A DNA stretch of 25,142 bases from Funneliformis mosseae. Its lineage: Eukaryota; Glomeromycota; Glomeromycetes; Glomerales; Glomeraceae. Below are positions 10,109-21,136 of the stretch, piece after piece; the first letter of the stretch is position 1, and every line of letters begins with the position of its first letter. The notes beneath the pieces were generated by a model that did no database searches, was not told the origin of the DNA, and was given only the letters and a program-made list of their open reading frames with translations. The position numbers and the translations under genes are program-made. The stretch is from positions 1 to 25,142 of the forward strand of contig CAJVPP010000873.1 of the NCBI GenBank assembly GCA_910592005.1, written 5' to 3'.

Positions 10109-10694
10109 ATTTCACTAAAATTCGCTTTGCTAAAGCTAATTCACTGAAAAGACTTTTCACTGAATGATTACTTTTCTGAATGGACTTTTTCAAAAAATGT
10201 TTTCACTGAAATACTATTTTACCAAAAAGACACTCACTAAAATACTGTTTTGCCAAAATGATATTTTCTAAATCCTTTTTGCTAAATAGATACATTGCTG
10301 AATCAATTTTACTGAAAGGATATTTCACTAAAAATGATTACTACATAATATTCATTTTTTAGGTTTCATATTATAAAATAAGTTATTTCTTAAAAATTTC
10401 ATTGAAAGTAATAGAAAAAGTTCAATTAATCTGACAAGTTGCTAACAAATAATAGTGAATTATTTTTGTTTTAGTGAAATATCTTTAGTGAAACAGATTC
10501 AGAGAAGTGTCCATTCAATAAAATGGATTTGGTAAAATGTCATTTCGATAAAGCATCCTCTTAGTAAAATTTTCATTCATTGAAATTTCTCTTCAGTAAA
10601 AGGTCATTTAGCAAAATGGACATTCAGTAAAGTGAATATATAGCAAAATGTTCTTTTAGTGAATTGGCTATAGCAAAAAGAATTTTGGCAAAAC
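10109..10694. mobile_element. Foldback-type non-autonomous element with inverted minisatellite arms
   Basis: The ends are inverted repeats of about 43 bp: the left end (10109-10151) contains CACTAAAATTCGCTTTGCTA and the complement of the right end (10653-10694) contains GCCAAAATTCTTTTTGCTA, both continuing into AATTCACTRAAAAG. GTATTA (10103-10108) and GTATTG (10695-10700) flank it as a possible target duplication. The left arm (to about 10345) is filled with short variants of TTTTCACTGAAATG and TTTTGCTAAATG. The right arm (from about 10450) carries the same motifs on the opposite strand (TTTAGTGAAAT, TTTAGCAAAATGG). A related fragment (ACTGAATCAATTTTACT) occurs outside, at 8890-8906, and inside near 10298. 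There is no transposase. Confidence 0.65.
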
Positions 10695-10700
10695 GTATTG

Positions 10701-13700
10701 TAATCTCATATAATATATTAATTTGAGATTTTTTTAACTTTATAGCATTTTTTCTTAAAAATAAAAAATGAAAATATTTCTATTCTAATATTAAAATAAG
10801 ATTGTTATATTATATATATATTAGAGATAACAAATTTTTAAAATATAATATTATAATAAATATATCTACATATTTGTTAAATAATTACAAGAATCATTAT
10901 ATGAGAATGATGATTTTTAAATTATATGATATAAGATAAAAAATAGCATTATTTAGTAAAATGTTTAAAAAAAAATTAGAAATAAAATTATTAAAGAATT
11001 ATTTCAAGAAATTTTATTAAAGATGATAAAATACAAAAAAATAATAATATTTTTGAATAATATATTTAGATATTTTAACAGAAATAAATCTAAAATAAAT
11101 GTTAAATCAAATTATTTTAGCAATAATAATACTTTATTGATAAAAGTTTAAAGATTGAAAAAGAAAGTAATAGTTTATATTTAATAAATAATATAAAAAT
11201 AAAAATAAAAAATAAATTAAAAGTATTAAGAAAAGTGATAATCACTTACAATTATTCTCATAAATAGCAAAAGATTTTGAATCCTTAAAAGATAAAAAAA
11301 TATATTAGAGTATAAAACATTTAAAAAATAGAATATTAATAGAAAAAAGAATTTAAAACTAATTCATATTATATAAATATGTTAAATCACTAATTTTTAT
11401 ATATTTTTAAAAAAATTAATAAAATAAAAATATTATAAAAAGCTTAAGTAACATTAAAATAAATCTTTACTTGTGAAATAAATTTTATTTAATGTTCAAA
11501 ATGCAAAAATTTATTGAATCACATGATATTTTTTATCAAATAGTATTATTGATAAAATATCTAAAAGAAAATATAAGAGAAAAAGAAAATGAAGAAATTA
11601 TGAAAAATCATTCTTTATAGAATTTGAAAAATGTTAAAAGTTAAAGAATTGAAAGAAATAATTTAAGTTTATTAAAATACTATTATAAAAATAATGAATC
11701 TAATATAAATAATAAACTAATATATTTTTGTAATATTATAATTCATATTGTATTATAATAGTAATTTTGAGAATATTTAAATTAAATTAAAAAATTTAGT
11801 TAATAAGAAAGAAAAGCAGAAATGATTTTAAATATTAAAGAAAATTTGACATTATGTTATTTATAATTATATTAATAAATAGCAAATACAGTTAATTCTT
11901 AATATAGCGAACTTTTGATATAATGAATTTTTTGAATAAATATAATAAAAAAACTCTTGTTATAGTAAATTGGCTAATCAAATCTTTTAAAATCTTTACT
12001 ATAGCCTTATTATAAAATTGAAGTTTAGAATATAGAGTTCATTATAATAAGAGTTAATTATATTTTTAAAAATTTAAAAGAACAGAAACATATTATTATA
12101 AGTACAAAGTATCTAAAAAAAGTAGAATATCAATTAGAAGATAAAAAAAAATGAAGTTTAAGTCTGATTTATCATAAACAAATCTACTGTTTCACTAATT
12201 TTCAAATATTCTTACAAAAATAATAAATTCTTAGATATAAGTTTTTTATGATCTACTAATTAGAATTTTGTAAAATAATATTAAAGTTTTTAAAATTAAG
12301 AGTTTTACAATGATATAAATTTTATTATAAGTAAATTATTAAGTACTGAGATAATTGAAGAAATGCAATTATTTATTTTTAGATTTAAGAAATAAAATTT
12401 TATTTGAAAAATTGATAAATATTTTAATAATATAAAATAATAATATTTAATAAATTACGATAAAAATATAAAGAAATTTTATTAAAGAAGTAATAATAAT
12501 CATGTGAAAAATTGAATTTAATATATTGTGATATATAATTAATTAATTTGAATAGTAATTAAAATACTAGTAAAGTTAAACTTAAAAGTTTAATTACTAT
12601 ATAATAAATATATTATATAGCCTATAACAAATATTAAAACTAATTTCATATAAATTTGTAATAAATTTAAACAACATGATTAGATATTAAAAGAAAAGTA
12701 GAAAGAAAAATAAGAGTAAAAATGAAAGAGTTAATAGTATAGTTAGCATCTCTTAAAATAATATTGAAAAAATAAAAGATAAAAATTTAATAATATGTAA
12801 AATTTTATTGATAATTATGGAAAAAAGAGAATATTAAAATTTAAAACAATATAAATAATTTAAATAAAGATATATTAATATAGAAAACTATTTACTATTA
12901 TTACTATTATAAAAGAAAAAGAGAGGAAGCATAGTCTATAGAATAGCTAAAATAATAATAATAAATTGAGTTTTTAATAAATAAAAATGTTAATAGCATT
13001 TCTCCTAATAAAATTATTTAATAATATATTAATTATTAAGAAAAATATAATAAAAAAATTTAAATTCTTGACTTCTTATCAAAATTGCTTTAGTAATTTT
13101 TTAAAGTTTCTATAAAATTGATTTATATTTCTTTATAAATTTTGAGTTATTTTAACATTTAAAAGGTTTTGAATAATTTAACTTTAATACATGTATAATT
13201 ATGTTAAAATTAAAAATTTTTATAAATTTCTTCAAGGTCTTTATATTTATGTTTATTATGAGATAAATAAGAAGATAAATAGTTAATCTTATTTGATAAT
13301 TAGTAATTTGAGTAAAAAAAAAAATAAAATTGTTAAAGTCTATAATTTTCGATATTTAATTTATCTAATTTTGTTATTTTTATTTTTCCTTCTTGATGGT
13401 AAAGATTATATTATTAGTAAAAAAAAATTTGTTTGTAAAATTTTTACTTATGATTAATATAAGAAAGAAAAATTGCTTAAAGAATTATAATTTTGTAAAA
13501 TAAAAAGATTTATAACAAATATTTATAATCAGAAAAATAACTGTAAAAAAATTCTTAAGATTATAAGAATTATTTTCTTGTATAAAAATAAATAAAATCT
13601 ATTGGATAATATTTGATCAATCAATATAGAATCTATAGAATAATAATCTGTTTAAAATTAACATAGTAATATAATCACGAGAGATATCTAGTATTCAATA

Positions 13701-14900
13701 TAGTTTTTATTTCATAAATTGTATTTTGATTTATTAATTAATAAAGTGCTAGTAGTATCTTATAAAAACTAAAAAATATATTTTTATGAGTAAAAAAAAA
13801 CTCTTTTTCTATTCTTCTGATTTCTAAAATATAGATTAATATTAATAAAATAAATTATATATAATATTTGTAAAATACTTCATTGAGTGGTTTTATAGTC
13901 CTAATGTTGCAGTTGATTTTAGCATGTAATTAGTAGTGAATTTCTGATATTTTAGAAGATCATTAAATATATGAAATGTGTTCATGAGAGTACATTAATA
14001 GTTAATTTAGTTTTATAGTAATACACATTTATGATCAGATTTTATTAATTAGAAATAAGTTTAGAGAAATTTATTGCATTGTATAATTTTAAGAGTTTGA
14101 CAAATGTATGCAAATAAATTCAAAAATTTAGAATGAAGATTTTTCTAATATAAAAATATACTTGCTATATTAATACATTTATGTATTATAAAAAGTTTAA
14201 GTTTTGTAATTAATAGATTAAAATATTAAATTTTGAATTTTGTTTAATATTTTCATAAACAATAATTAGAAAATTTAATTTATATAAATTTTTTAATAAA
14301 GAAATAAGTTTAAGTAACATATTTATAATGATATACAATTCAGAAATTTTGATGATTTACTCTTTGAATTCAATAATTAAAAGGAGTATTATTAGTTAAA
14401 ATTATACTATGCCTTAGATGACTTACAATGTGATGATTATTATAAAAGTGACATATGTAAAACATGTAATATATGTGATATATGTGATGTTTGAATTACT
14501 TTGTTAACATATATTAAATAATTTAATTTTTCATAACTTATATTATATAGGTATATTTTACTTTTTATTTCTTGTATAATATTATTACTTTTATTACATG
14601 TATTAATTATTATTATCAAAAGACTTAGCATATTAATAGTTAGCAAATTTGTATAAATGGACCTGTAAGTTGACCTTGAGTTAATAGAATTCAATCAGAT
14701 AGTTTTTTTTTAATAAGTCTTGAGATTAGACTTATAACTTTACGAATTATTAAAGTTACTATTTATACTTTCACCTTTTTCTTATCTTCATTATAGGATT
14801 GATTGTAACAATTAACTATAACAAGTAAATCATGATAATAAATTGTTTATTTCTTTTGGGGAAGGTCTTTAGATAATTGAGATTTTAAGATATTTAATAA
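10701..14900. other. Extremely AT-rich, gene-free block
   Basis: I find no recognisable gene on either strand. The first part (to about 13.0 kb) is A-rich with G above C on the plus strand: 11161-11220 has 39 A, 18 T, 3 G and no C. From about 13.06 to 13.4 kb the bias turns T-rich. Short readable pieces occur (for example near 11490-11610 plus, and 13400-13340 minus, which reads KLDKLNIENYRL), but none is long or distinctive enough to name. The MITE at 11889-12060 is listed separately. A run of ATATGTGAT-like repeats lies near 14450-14490. The block is probably old mobile DNA decayed beyond recognition. Confidence 0.5.
11889..12060. mobile_element. Small MITE with pogo/Tigger-like terminal inverted repeats
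   Basis: The left end CAGTTAATTCTTAATATAGC, continuing GAACT (11889-11913), pairs with the complement of the right end (12036-12060), which starts TAATTAACTCTTATTATAAT and also continues GAACT. That is 19 of 25 positions, and five of the six differences are C/T or G/A. TA dinucleotides flank both ends (11887-11888 and 12061-12062), the target duplication expected of this superfamily. The repeated ATATAACGAA-like motif is typical of pogo/Tigger ends. It is 172 bp long with no coding capacity. Confidence 0.6.
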
Positions 14901-15275
14901 TTTTTTAAGAAAATAAAAATTTTCAGAGATTCAAATTTTAGAAGATTTTATGACTGACTTCATATCAGATATCTAATTTCGTGTCAGTAATAGGAATTAA
15001 ATTTGTTAAACAAAAATTGACCAATATAACTGAATCATCTGAATTCCACTTCAGACGAAAATTAATTCAGTCACAATAATTACACTTAAAATAAATATTT
15101 CGTCTCAATACAGTATTCATTTGCATCAAAATAACTTAACGTTAAATTTTTAAAATTTCAATTTTCCAATATAATCATTGATTTATTCAATCATTGTAGC
15201 AAGCAAAAGCAAATTGACAATTTCATTACATATTAAGAATCATACATTAATATAAACCCAAAGCCTTCTAATCCA

Positions 15276-16676
15276 TTAACATAACAATTCGACATGTATA
15301 AAGTTTTTATGATAAATTTTAAACACAATCCTTTTACCAAAGTTATTTTGCAGGTTAACTAGTTTCATGATATTGATTTTAAATGCAAAAGGTCCCTTCA
15401 ATTTTTTAAAACATTTTTCCATAAAATAATTCAAAGAATTAGTGTCATAAACCCAATTTCTTTTCAAATGTACTTTTTTAAGATTTCCCGGAATGATGTT
15501 ACCTAAACGTATTAGTTCATCACTAATATCAATATTAGATAAATCATCATCCGTATAAATCTTAAATATTTCAAGAAATGGACAATTTTGAACAAAAGTG
15601 GGTAATAAAAAAGTTAAAGAATCATCAAATATCCCATTAAAATAAACTAAATTTGTGTAATTTTGCACAATGACTTTAGTCAGCTCAGATGAATGACCAG
15701 AATAAATCTTCAATGAAACAGATTTGAGGGTATGCACAAGGAGTTTTCTGATTTTAGTCATATGTTCATTGGATACTTCCTTGATCGAGATTTTCTCAAG
15801 GTTATCCAGTCTAAGACGGTTCAAACCCACGTTTGTAGAATTCTGAAAGAAGTTATTTCCAGAAACTATTAATTTTTTTAAATTAATACATTGAGCCAAG
15901 AAATCTGTAGAAACTGAACTATCATAAATCGCAAGACATTTAAGAAAAGATGCTCTATTTTTCAATTTTTCAGACGAACTGTTTGTTGGAAATTGAACGT
16001 CACTGTATTCAATCAATAATTCCTCTAAATATGCCAGAGATTCGATAAAGTAAGTCAACGCTTTGTTTTCCTTTAAATGACTGAGGTTTAAAATCTTGAT
16101 TTGTTTACAAATTCCGGAAAGTGCATAAAAAAATTCATCGCAATAAGAAAGTAAACAATCCAAAGTCATTGTTGTTATATTGACAAGTCTACAATTTGCT
16201 CCTGGGAAATGATAAAAAGGTATAATGAAAATTTCTTGAATTACAAAAGACCTAAATTCAAGATTCGTTAGATTAACGCATCGATTCATTAATAACTTGC
16301 AAAGGTATTCCATCAAATGATAAGTTAAGCTCTTTTTTTGTTGTTCTTGATTGATTTGCTTGGTTAAAAAGACATTTACAAATTTCAGCAAAGTTGAATA
16401 TTCTAACTTGTCCATAAAAGAAGGATAATCAATGCTTGATCCAACTTTGATCCAATGCTCGAAACGGATTCCCTTTTCTACTAAATCGTCCTTAGCTTGC
16501 TGTGATAAACAGGAAATTAAAGTATGAATTGTATCGGCCGGCTTCATGGGTTTACTCCAAAGTATTTTCAAGGCAACCAAACTCCAAGTTCGTTTTACAA
16601 GGGAGCAAGAGTATAAATCCTTCTTCAATAGCCCTTCCTTAAATATTCTATGAAGAACTTCAATAGGTATTTCCAT
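15276..16676 (-). CDS. F-box protein with degenerate leucine-rich repeats
   Basis: A single-exon gene of 466 residues. The N-terminal F-box (residues about 1-43) reads MEIPIEVLHRIFKEGLL, then DLYSCSLVKRTW and the LW..P signature (KILWSKP). Family knowledge: the F-box binds Skp1 and places the protein in an SCF ubiquitin ligase, while the C-terminal part selects the substrate. From about residue 165 on there are irregular Leu/Ile/Asn-rich repeats (for example QIKILNLSHLKEN, LKKLIVSGNNFF, LEKISIKEVSN), as expected of an LRR-like solenoid. No signal peptide or membrane segment is present. The frame is intact and codon use looks normal, unlike the decayed surroundings. AGTATAAA occurs on the coding strand about 34 and 104 bp upstream of the ATG; the farther one is a plausible TATA element. 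The same family is greatly expanded in Rhizophagus. The substrate is unknown. Confidence 0.9.
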   Translation of the reverse strand: MEIPIEVLHRIFKEGLLKKDLYSCSLVKRTWSLVALKILWSKPMKPADTIHTLISCLSQQAKDDLVEKGIRFEHWIKVGSSIDYPSFMDKLEYSTLLKFVNVFLTKQINQEQQKKSLTYHLMEYLCKLLMNRCVNLTNLEFRSFVIQEIFIIPFYHFPGANCRLVNITTMTLDCLLSYCDEFFYALSGICKQIKILNLSHLKENKALTYFIESLAYLEELLIEYSDVQFPTNSSSEKLKNRASFLKCLAIYDSSVSTDFLAQCINLKKLIVSGNNFFQNSTNVGLNRLRLDNLEKISIKEVSNEHMTKIRKLLVHTLKSVSLKIYSGHSSELTKVIVQNYTNLVYFNGIFDDSLTFLLPTFVQNCPFLEIFKIYTDDDLSNIDISDELIRLGNIIPGNLKKVHLKRNWVYDTNSLNYFMEKCFKKLKGPFAFKINIMKLVNLQNNFGKRIVFKIYHKNFIHVELLC

Positions 16677-17549
16677 AATTATAATTAGGTCTTATTTCGA
16701 TAACAGGGATTTATACTGAAGCGAAAACGATTGAGTAAATGTGTAACGTAAAAAGGAAGATCGGAGATGTCAAATTAAGTTTTATACTAGTACTGTTACA
16801 CAAAAATCACAGGTTTTATTTATAACGCGTCAAATTTTATCTTCTATGAGAACTCGTGAATACTAGCATTGTCGACTAAATATTTATTTAAGCGAATATT
16901 GAAACATTTGTTGTCACAAGACGTTGAGTTGTAATCAAAAATAGAATCTATTATACTGTATATATAAGATTAAAACTAAAGAATATCTCGCCGATAATAA
17001 AATTATAGAAATTGACGATTTATTTGTATAAAAGAGAAAAAAACAGATTTTTAATAATAATTAAAATAAAAATAACTGTTATCATTCCAACAACACGCAA
17101 TCAAGCTATCTTTCCCCCAAAAGAATAAATAAATATTAAAAGAGATTGGTAAGTCGCTGATGATTGTGTATGCTTTTATAATTATTGCTATTCATAGAAA
17201 TAAATAATAAAAGCTGAGCTGACAATAATAAACATAAAATTGCGGTCAATTAAATATATGAAAGATTATATGTTTGATTTTAGATTAGAATGTTTTAAAG
17301 TCAAGGATATGTTTAGTTAAATTTATACAGTATATTCCCACAATAATTTACAATTTCCACAAAAAATTTTAACAAATCTTTTATCATCACAAAGTACAAT
17401 TGTTCGTTTTCTAATAAATGGAAAACTTAAATTTTTAGATCATCTAAATCATCTAAAGACATAAGGCTGCATTAATAAGAATAAAGTTAGTTTAAAAATT
17501 ATAAAGTTTAGTGCCCAACAATAAGAATGTGAGTTTAATTAGATAATGA
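16677..17549. other. Intergenic region between kinase 3' end and F-box 5' end
   Basis: No gene is visible. The 150 bases next to the F-box start are less AT-rich and hold two TTTATACT motifs (16710-16717 and 16780-16787), which read AGTATAAA towards the F-box gene. The remainder is AT-rich and probably contains the kinase 3' untranslated region and the F-box promoter. Confidence 0.45.
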
Positions 17550-18869
17550 TTACCTAATAGGTTTAGTAAAATCAAGGATTCTGCTAGTATATATAGCTTG
17601 TGAATTGCTCCTCAGATGTAGTTTTTGTTTATCAGTAGTTTGTTTTGATAAATAATCATCATAAACTTTTAATTGATCTATAATTTCATCCTTTATTTCC
17701 TTCTTTTTATTTAAAAACCAGTTTAATGATAATTCATATAATTCCTTAGAGGATTTTCTTTTGGAAGGGTCTTGATTCCAACAATTTTCCATCATTTCAA
17801 GATAAAATGAAGGTATTTCTTCTCTTTTAAATTTAGGGCGAATGCCTTTGCATATATCAATTGATAGAAGATGGTCATGTTCCACATCGTTAAACGGTTG
17901 ATTTCCAGTAGCAATCAAATACATAATCATTCCTAAAGCATATATGTCTGCAGCTTGAGTGTACGGCTTTCCTAATAATACTTCAGGCGGTAAATAAGGC
18001 AAAACTCCGAAAATGTCCCCATTTGATTTCATCTCATTATCAGCTGGACCGCTTAATCCCATATCTGAAATACAAGTATACGAACTATCTCTTATCAAAA
18101 GGTTACCAGAATGGAAATCTCTATGAATAAACCCATTCATGTGAATAATATTGAGCCCTTCAATAATTTGATGAAGAATATATAAATTATCTACCCAATT
18201 ATGCTTGTTTTTATCGGAATTTAACCAATCACACAGATTTCCTATCATCAATTCAAGAACCATAATATATTCTTTAGATTGTGGATTTTGTGAGATACCA
18301 AAACATCGAAGTACTCCATTATCATGAAGTTCGATTGGATAATATCTAATCTATTGAGATAAAGCATAATCAAGATTAAATAGCGTAGTGAATAAATTAT
18401 ATGATACATTATGAATTGTGAAATCTACCTCATTTAAAAAATCATCATTGATATCTTCTGAATCATGCAAACACTTAAGAGCGACGCACTCATCGTACCG
18501 GTTAAATCTATTACCTTCCTCATTGTACTGTCTTAAAATTCCATTTGTCCAAACCGCAGAATAAATTGTGGCGAATCCACCTTTTCCAATTTGGGTGACC
18601 TCTTCAAATTTTTCGTAAGGTATCCACTCAAAGAATTCGTATGGACTTCTTGCTTTTTGTTGTTGACTTCTTATGAAATCATCAATTTTTTTATTTCCAC
18701 TCCAGGCACATATATTATCTTGTGCATATTTCACTGAGCAATTTTTGCACCAACGGATTTTTGAATAATCATATACCTCTACATGTGAATAAAGGTCTCC
18801 ACACTTTAAACAGGGTTCATCGTTTTCATTAAAATAAATTTCATTATCTACAAATAATGCTGAATTCAT
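17550..18869 (-). CDS. Protein kinase, TKL-like, with N-terminal CxxC/CxxC motif; two exons
   Basis: Exon 1 (18869-18408) and exon 2 (18350-17550) join in phase 0 to give 420 residues. Residues 1-60 carry Cys20/Cys23 and Cys41/Cys44, a likely zinc-binding ribbon also seen in many Glomeromycotina kinases. The kinase domain runs about 86-365: Gly loop IGKGGFA (94-100), VALK Lys132, helix C Glu147, HRDFHSGN with Asp232 and Asn237, D-M-G at 250-252 in place of DFG, PPE at 275-277, Asp289 and C-lobe motif CWNQDPSKR (344-352). All catalytic residues are present, so it should be active towards Ser/Thr or Tyr. The tail (366-420) is charged and lacks the Sel1 repeats common in related proteins. Substrate and pathway are unknown. 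If unspliced, the protein would stop early at the TAG of the intron border. A T13-A11 tract lies 37 bp upstream of the ATG. Confidence 0.88.
18351..18407 (-). other. 57-nt intron in the kinase gene
   Basis: On the minus strand it starts GTATCATATA and ends CTCAATAG. Removing it joins FLNEVDFTIHN to IRYYPIELHDNGVLRCFG without changing the frame, restoring the usual helix C to beta-4/beta-5 part of a kinase domain. Without removal the reading frame hits TAG. The donor GTATCA is non-optimal; AG is preceded by a pyrimidine-containing stretch. Confidence 0.8.
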
Positions 18870-20037
18870 GGTAGCCTAATAAATCAATTTATGAAAGCAA
18901 AAGTATTTTTTTTTTTTTAAAAAAAAAAAGCTCTAATCAAATTTAGAATTTAGGTAAAGATCTACATAATAGGAGTATTGTTAGGAATATGTGTGTTATT
19001 GGCTGATCACTTTACTCTATTCTCGAATGTTTTGATCCCCCGATTATTTATATAATTGAAAAAATCCTTCAAATTTATGAAAGGGAGGAGAATTGAATTT
19101 AGATAATATTAGAAAGAAAAAAGTATAAACGTTGTCAAAATTTACCAAAAATAGCGTTTAATTAATTAGTCAAGTAGATATTAGGCACAGTTTGTGAGTG
19201 AATTAAATAAATTTGATTTTTTTTGCGAATTATTTCATATATAATAATTTTACCTAAAATTTAAAAATTTAAATATTATTTATTTATTTTCACATATTCT
19301 TAAGATTTATCTTGGATGATGGTCGCTTCCGTTATTATGACCAAAGAAATATTCGTATTATAACTATAACATAAATGGTTATTATTTTTTGAACCGAATT
19401 GACGACTATGACCACCAATAAAACAAATTCTCGAATCGAATCTTTGCTAGGTATTGAATTAAAATTCTGGTATAAGTGGTCGACCGTCAAAGGTTAAGGA
19501 TCCTAGCTCTTGAAGATCCACGCTTTTTTAACGCTTAAACTTCCTTCATAAACATCTAGGTTCGTGACTTCATGACGACCAACGAAATAACGAAATAGGA
19601 TTGTCAGTATTTCACTTACGTCACGTTAATTGCGTTATTTTATGACTTATATAAAGTCTGCGTTCCTTTCCATTTATAAAATTCAAGGCTCAGATTATGC
19701 AATTAAACTTTAAATTTTTTAAAGTATTCATCTCCAAATATAATTTGCTAATTTTTTTTTTTTTTTTTTTTTTTTAGCAAATACGTCAAGATTTAACATT
19801 AACTTAGAAAATAATATTTTGAAGTTTCCTTCCTCCATTTCAATTGCAAATTGCAAAGCGTCCATATAACAATCCATTATTATCTTTCGTGATAGGATTT
19901 TTGGTGATTTCATAATAATCGAAAATGAAATATGTAACGAAGAAAATTTTAATTAAAGCTTTCATCAATTACTGATTTGATTTCTCCTTGAGACCTTTAT
20001 GTTTAAAGATCTTTGATAATTATTCAAAATCTAATCT
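18870..20037. other. Intergenic region upstream of the kinase gene
   Basis: No supported gene. It has higher GC than the 7.6-14.9 kb block. A 24-T run (19752-19775) is bounded by inverted TTTGCTA (19744-19750) and TAGCAAA (19775-19781). Next to it on the minus strand (19913-19776) is a short coding-like stretch (MDCYMDALQFAIEMEEGNF) that runs straight into the poly-A. This could be a small exon or gene fragment, but it is too short to name. Confidence 0.35.
18906..18929. promoter_or_regulatory. Poly(dT)/poly(dA) tract upstream of the kinase start
   Basis: Thirteen T are followed directly by eleven A, 37 bp upstream of the kinase ATG. Rigid poly(dA:dT) tracts are known to exclude nucleosomes at fungal promoters. 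The role here is inferred from position only; such tracts are also common elsewhere in this window. Confidence 0.3.
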
Positions 20038-20230
20038 TCATAAATTTGCAAATCCCCCCTACACTAAAATTTAACGAACCAATATTTTGATCAAAAATAT
20101 ATATATATATATATTGTGGCACAGAATGTATATTTGGATTCCAATCGTTACGAAAAGTGACTTTATTGATTGAATGACTGGTTAAATGGATGTTCAAGGT
20201 TAAGGAATCCTGACATTCATAACACAGGAG
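20038..20230 (-). pseudogene. Possible exon or gene fragment, unrecognised
   Basis: On the minus strand an acceptor-like AATATTGCAG ends at 20231 and is followed by an open coding-like stretch, LLCYECQDSLTLNIHLTSH then INKVTFRNDWNPNIH, which degenerates into a TA microsatellite (the YIYIYI part, plus-strand 20099-20114). The amino-acid content looks protein-like, but I do not recognise it. It has no start codon and no partner exon that I can identify. It is probably a decayed gene piece, perhaps of one of the expanded families of this genome. Confidence 0.25.
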
Positions 20231-20439
20231 CTGCAATATTTTTTAATCATTAATTTGGTTAATATTTCCAAATTTAAGAGTATTCACGTGAAATAAACAT
20301 TTTATATACCTTATTAAAAATTTTCTTGCTAAAGATTCAATAAATTCTACATTCAAATTGAAGTTTAAATCATAAGTAACAACGTTTAGCTCAGTATTCG
20401 CGTCACAGATGTCAAAATAATTCAGATTATTTTATTTAA

Positions 20440-20555
20440 AAAACTAAGGTGGTCTGAGGCGTAACTCAACAATCCCACATTACCACTACCCCGCTATTCA
20501 AACATAATTTATATTATAAAAGGAAATATAGTACGCCCGCGATCGACCTGAAAAG
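20440..20555. other. GC-richer island in intergenic DNA
   Basis: The stretch GGTGGTCTGAGGCGTAACTC, followed by CCCACATTACCACTACCCCG and, some 40 bp on, GTACGCCCGCGATCGACCTG, is much richer in G+C and CpG than its flanks. It contains no open frame and does not fold into a tRNA that I can see. It may be the end of a young repeat (such as an LTR or MITE) that has not yet decayed. Confidence 0.3.
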
Positions 20556-21136
20556 TAAATAAAAAAAAATTGAATACAAACTTGAAATAACTGAATAAAT
20601 AAAAAACAATATAATGAAAAAAATCTGATGAAATTAACAGAAATCGCTTTTAAAAATGAAATAATTTAAAATATAATCTTTTATGGATCCAGTCCGAAAG
20701 CTAAAAAAAAATAAAATTAAGGCTACCGACAACATTGCTGAAAGAAATCCAAAGGATCATAAATATAATTTATCGTAAAAGTAGAGATGGTCATGATCAA
20801 TATTATTCGTAGTAAATGTAATTGGATAGGAGTTTGTATTTTGATTATTATAACTAAGGAGGATGATACAATTATCGGTGCAAACAAGCGTATTATGAAA
20901 GTAAAATTTTGGATGCAAGCACTTTTAACATGGAAGAAATGGAGATTTTTTGAATTTATCAAAGGTTTATGTTTACTTCAATTGATATTATACCGCAGTC
21001 ATTGTTTCAAAATGTTTTTCGAACTTTTTTTTCTGGATAAACTAAAAAACATTTTACAATAGTCGGAGAAAAAGAATTTCATGAACATTCTAATATTTTG
21101 TGAACTAGCACTCATTTTAATCGCAGAACTTGGTTA
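20556..21136. other. Intergenic region with one unsupported ORF
   Basis: A 91-codon plus-strand frame at 20787-21062 (including EDDTIIGANKRIMKVKFW) overlaps an equally long minus-strand frame. It lacks recognisable motifs. I do not support either as a gene. Confidence 0.3.

Noticed and set aside
14440..14694. 84-codon minus-strand ORF
   Set aside because: Ile/Asn/Tyr-rich translation of AT-rich DNA and ATATGTGAT repeats, without motifs.
20448..20512. tRNA-like GC-rich stretch
   Set aside because: No acceptor stem, anticodon arm or standard T-loop could be formed on either strand.
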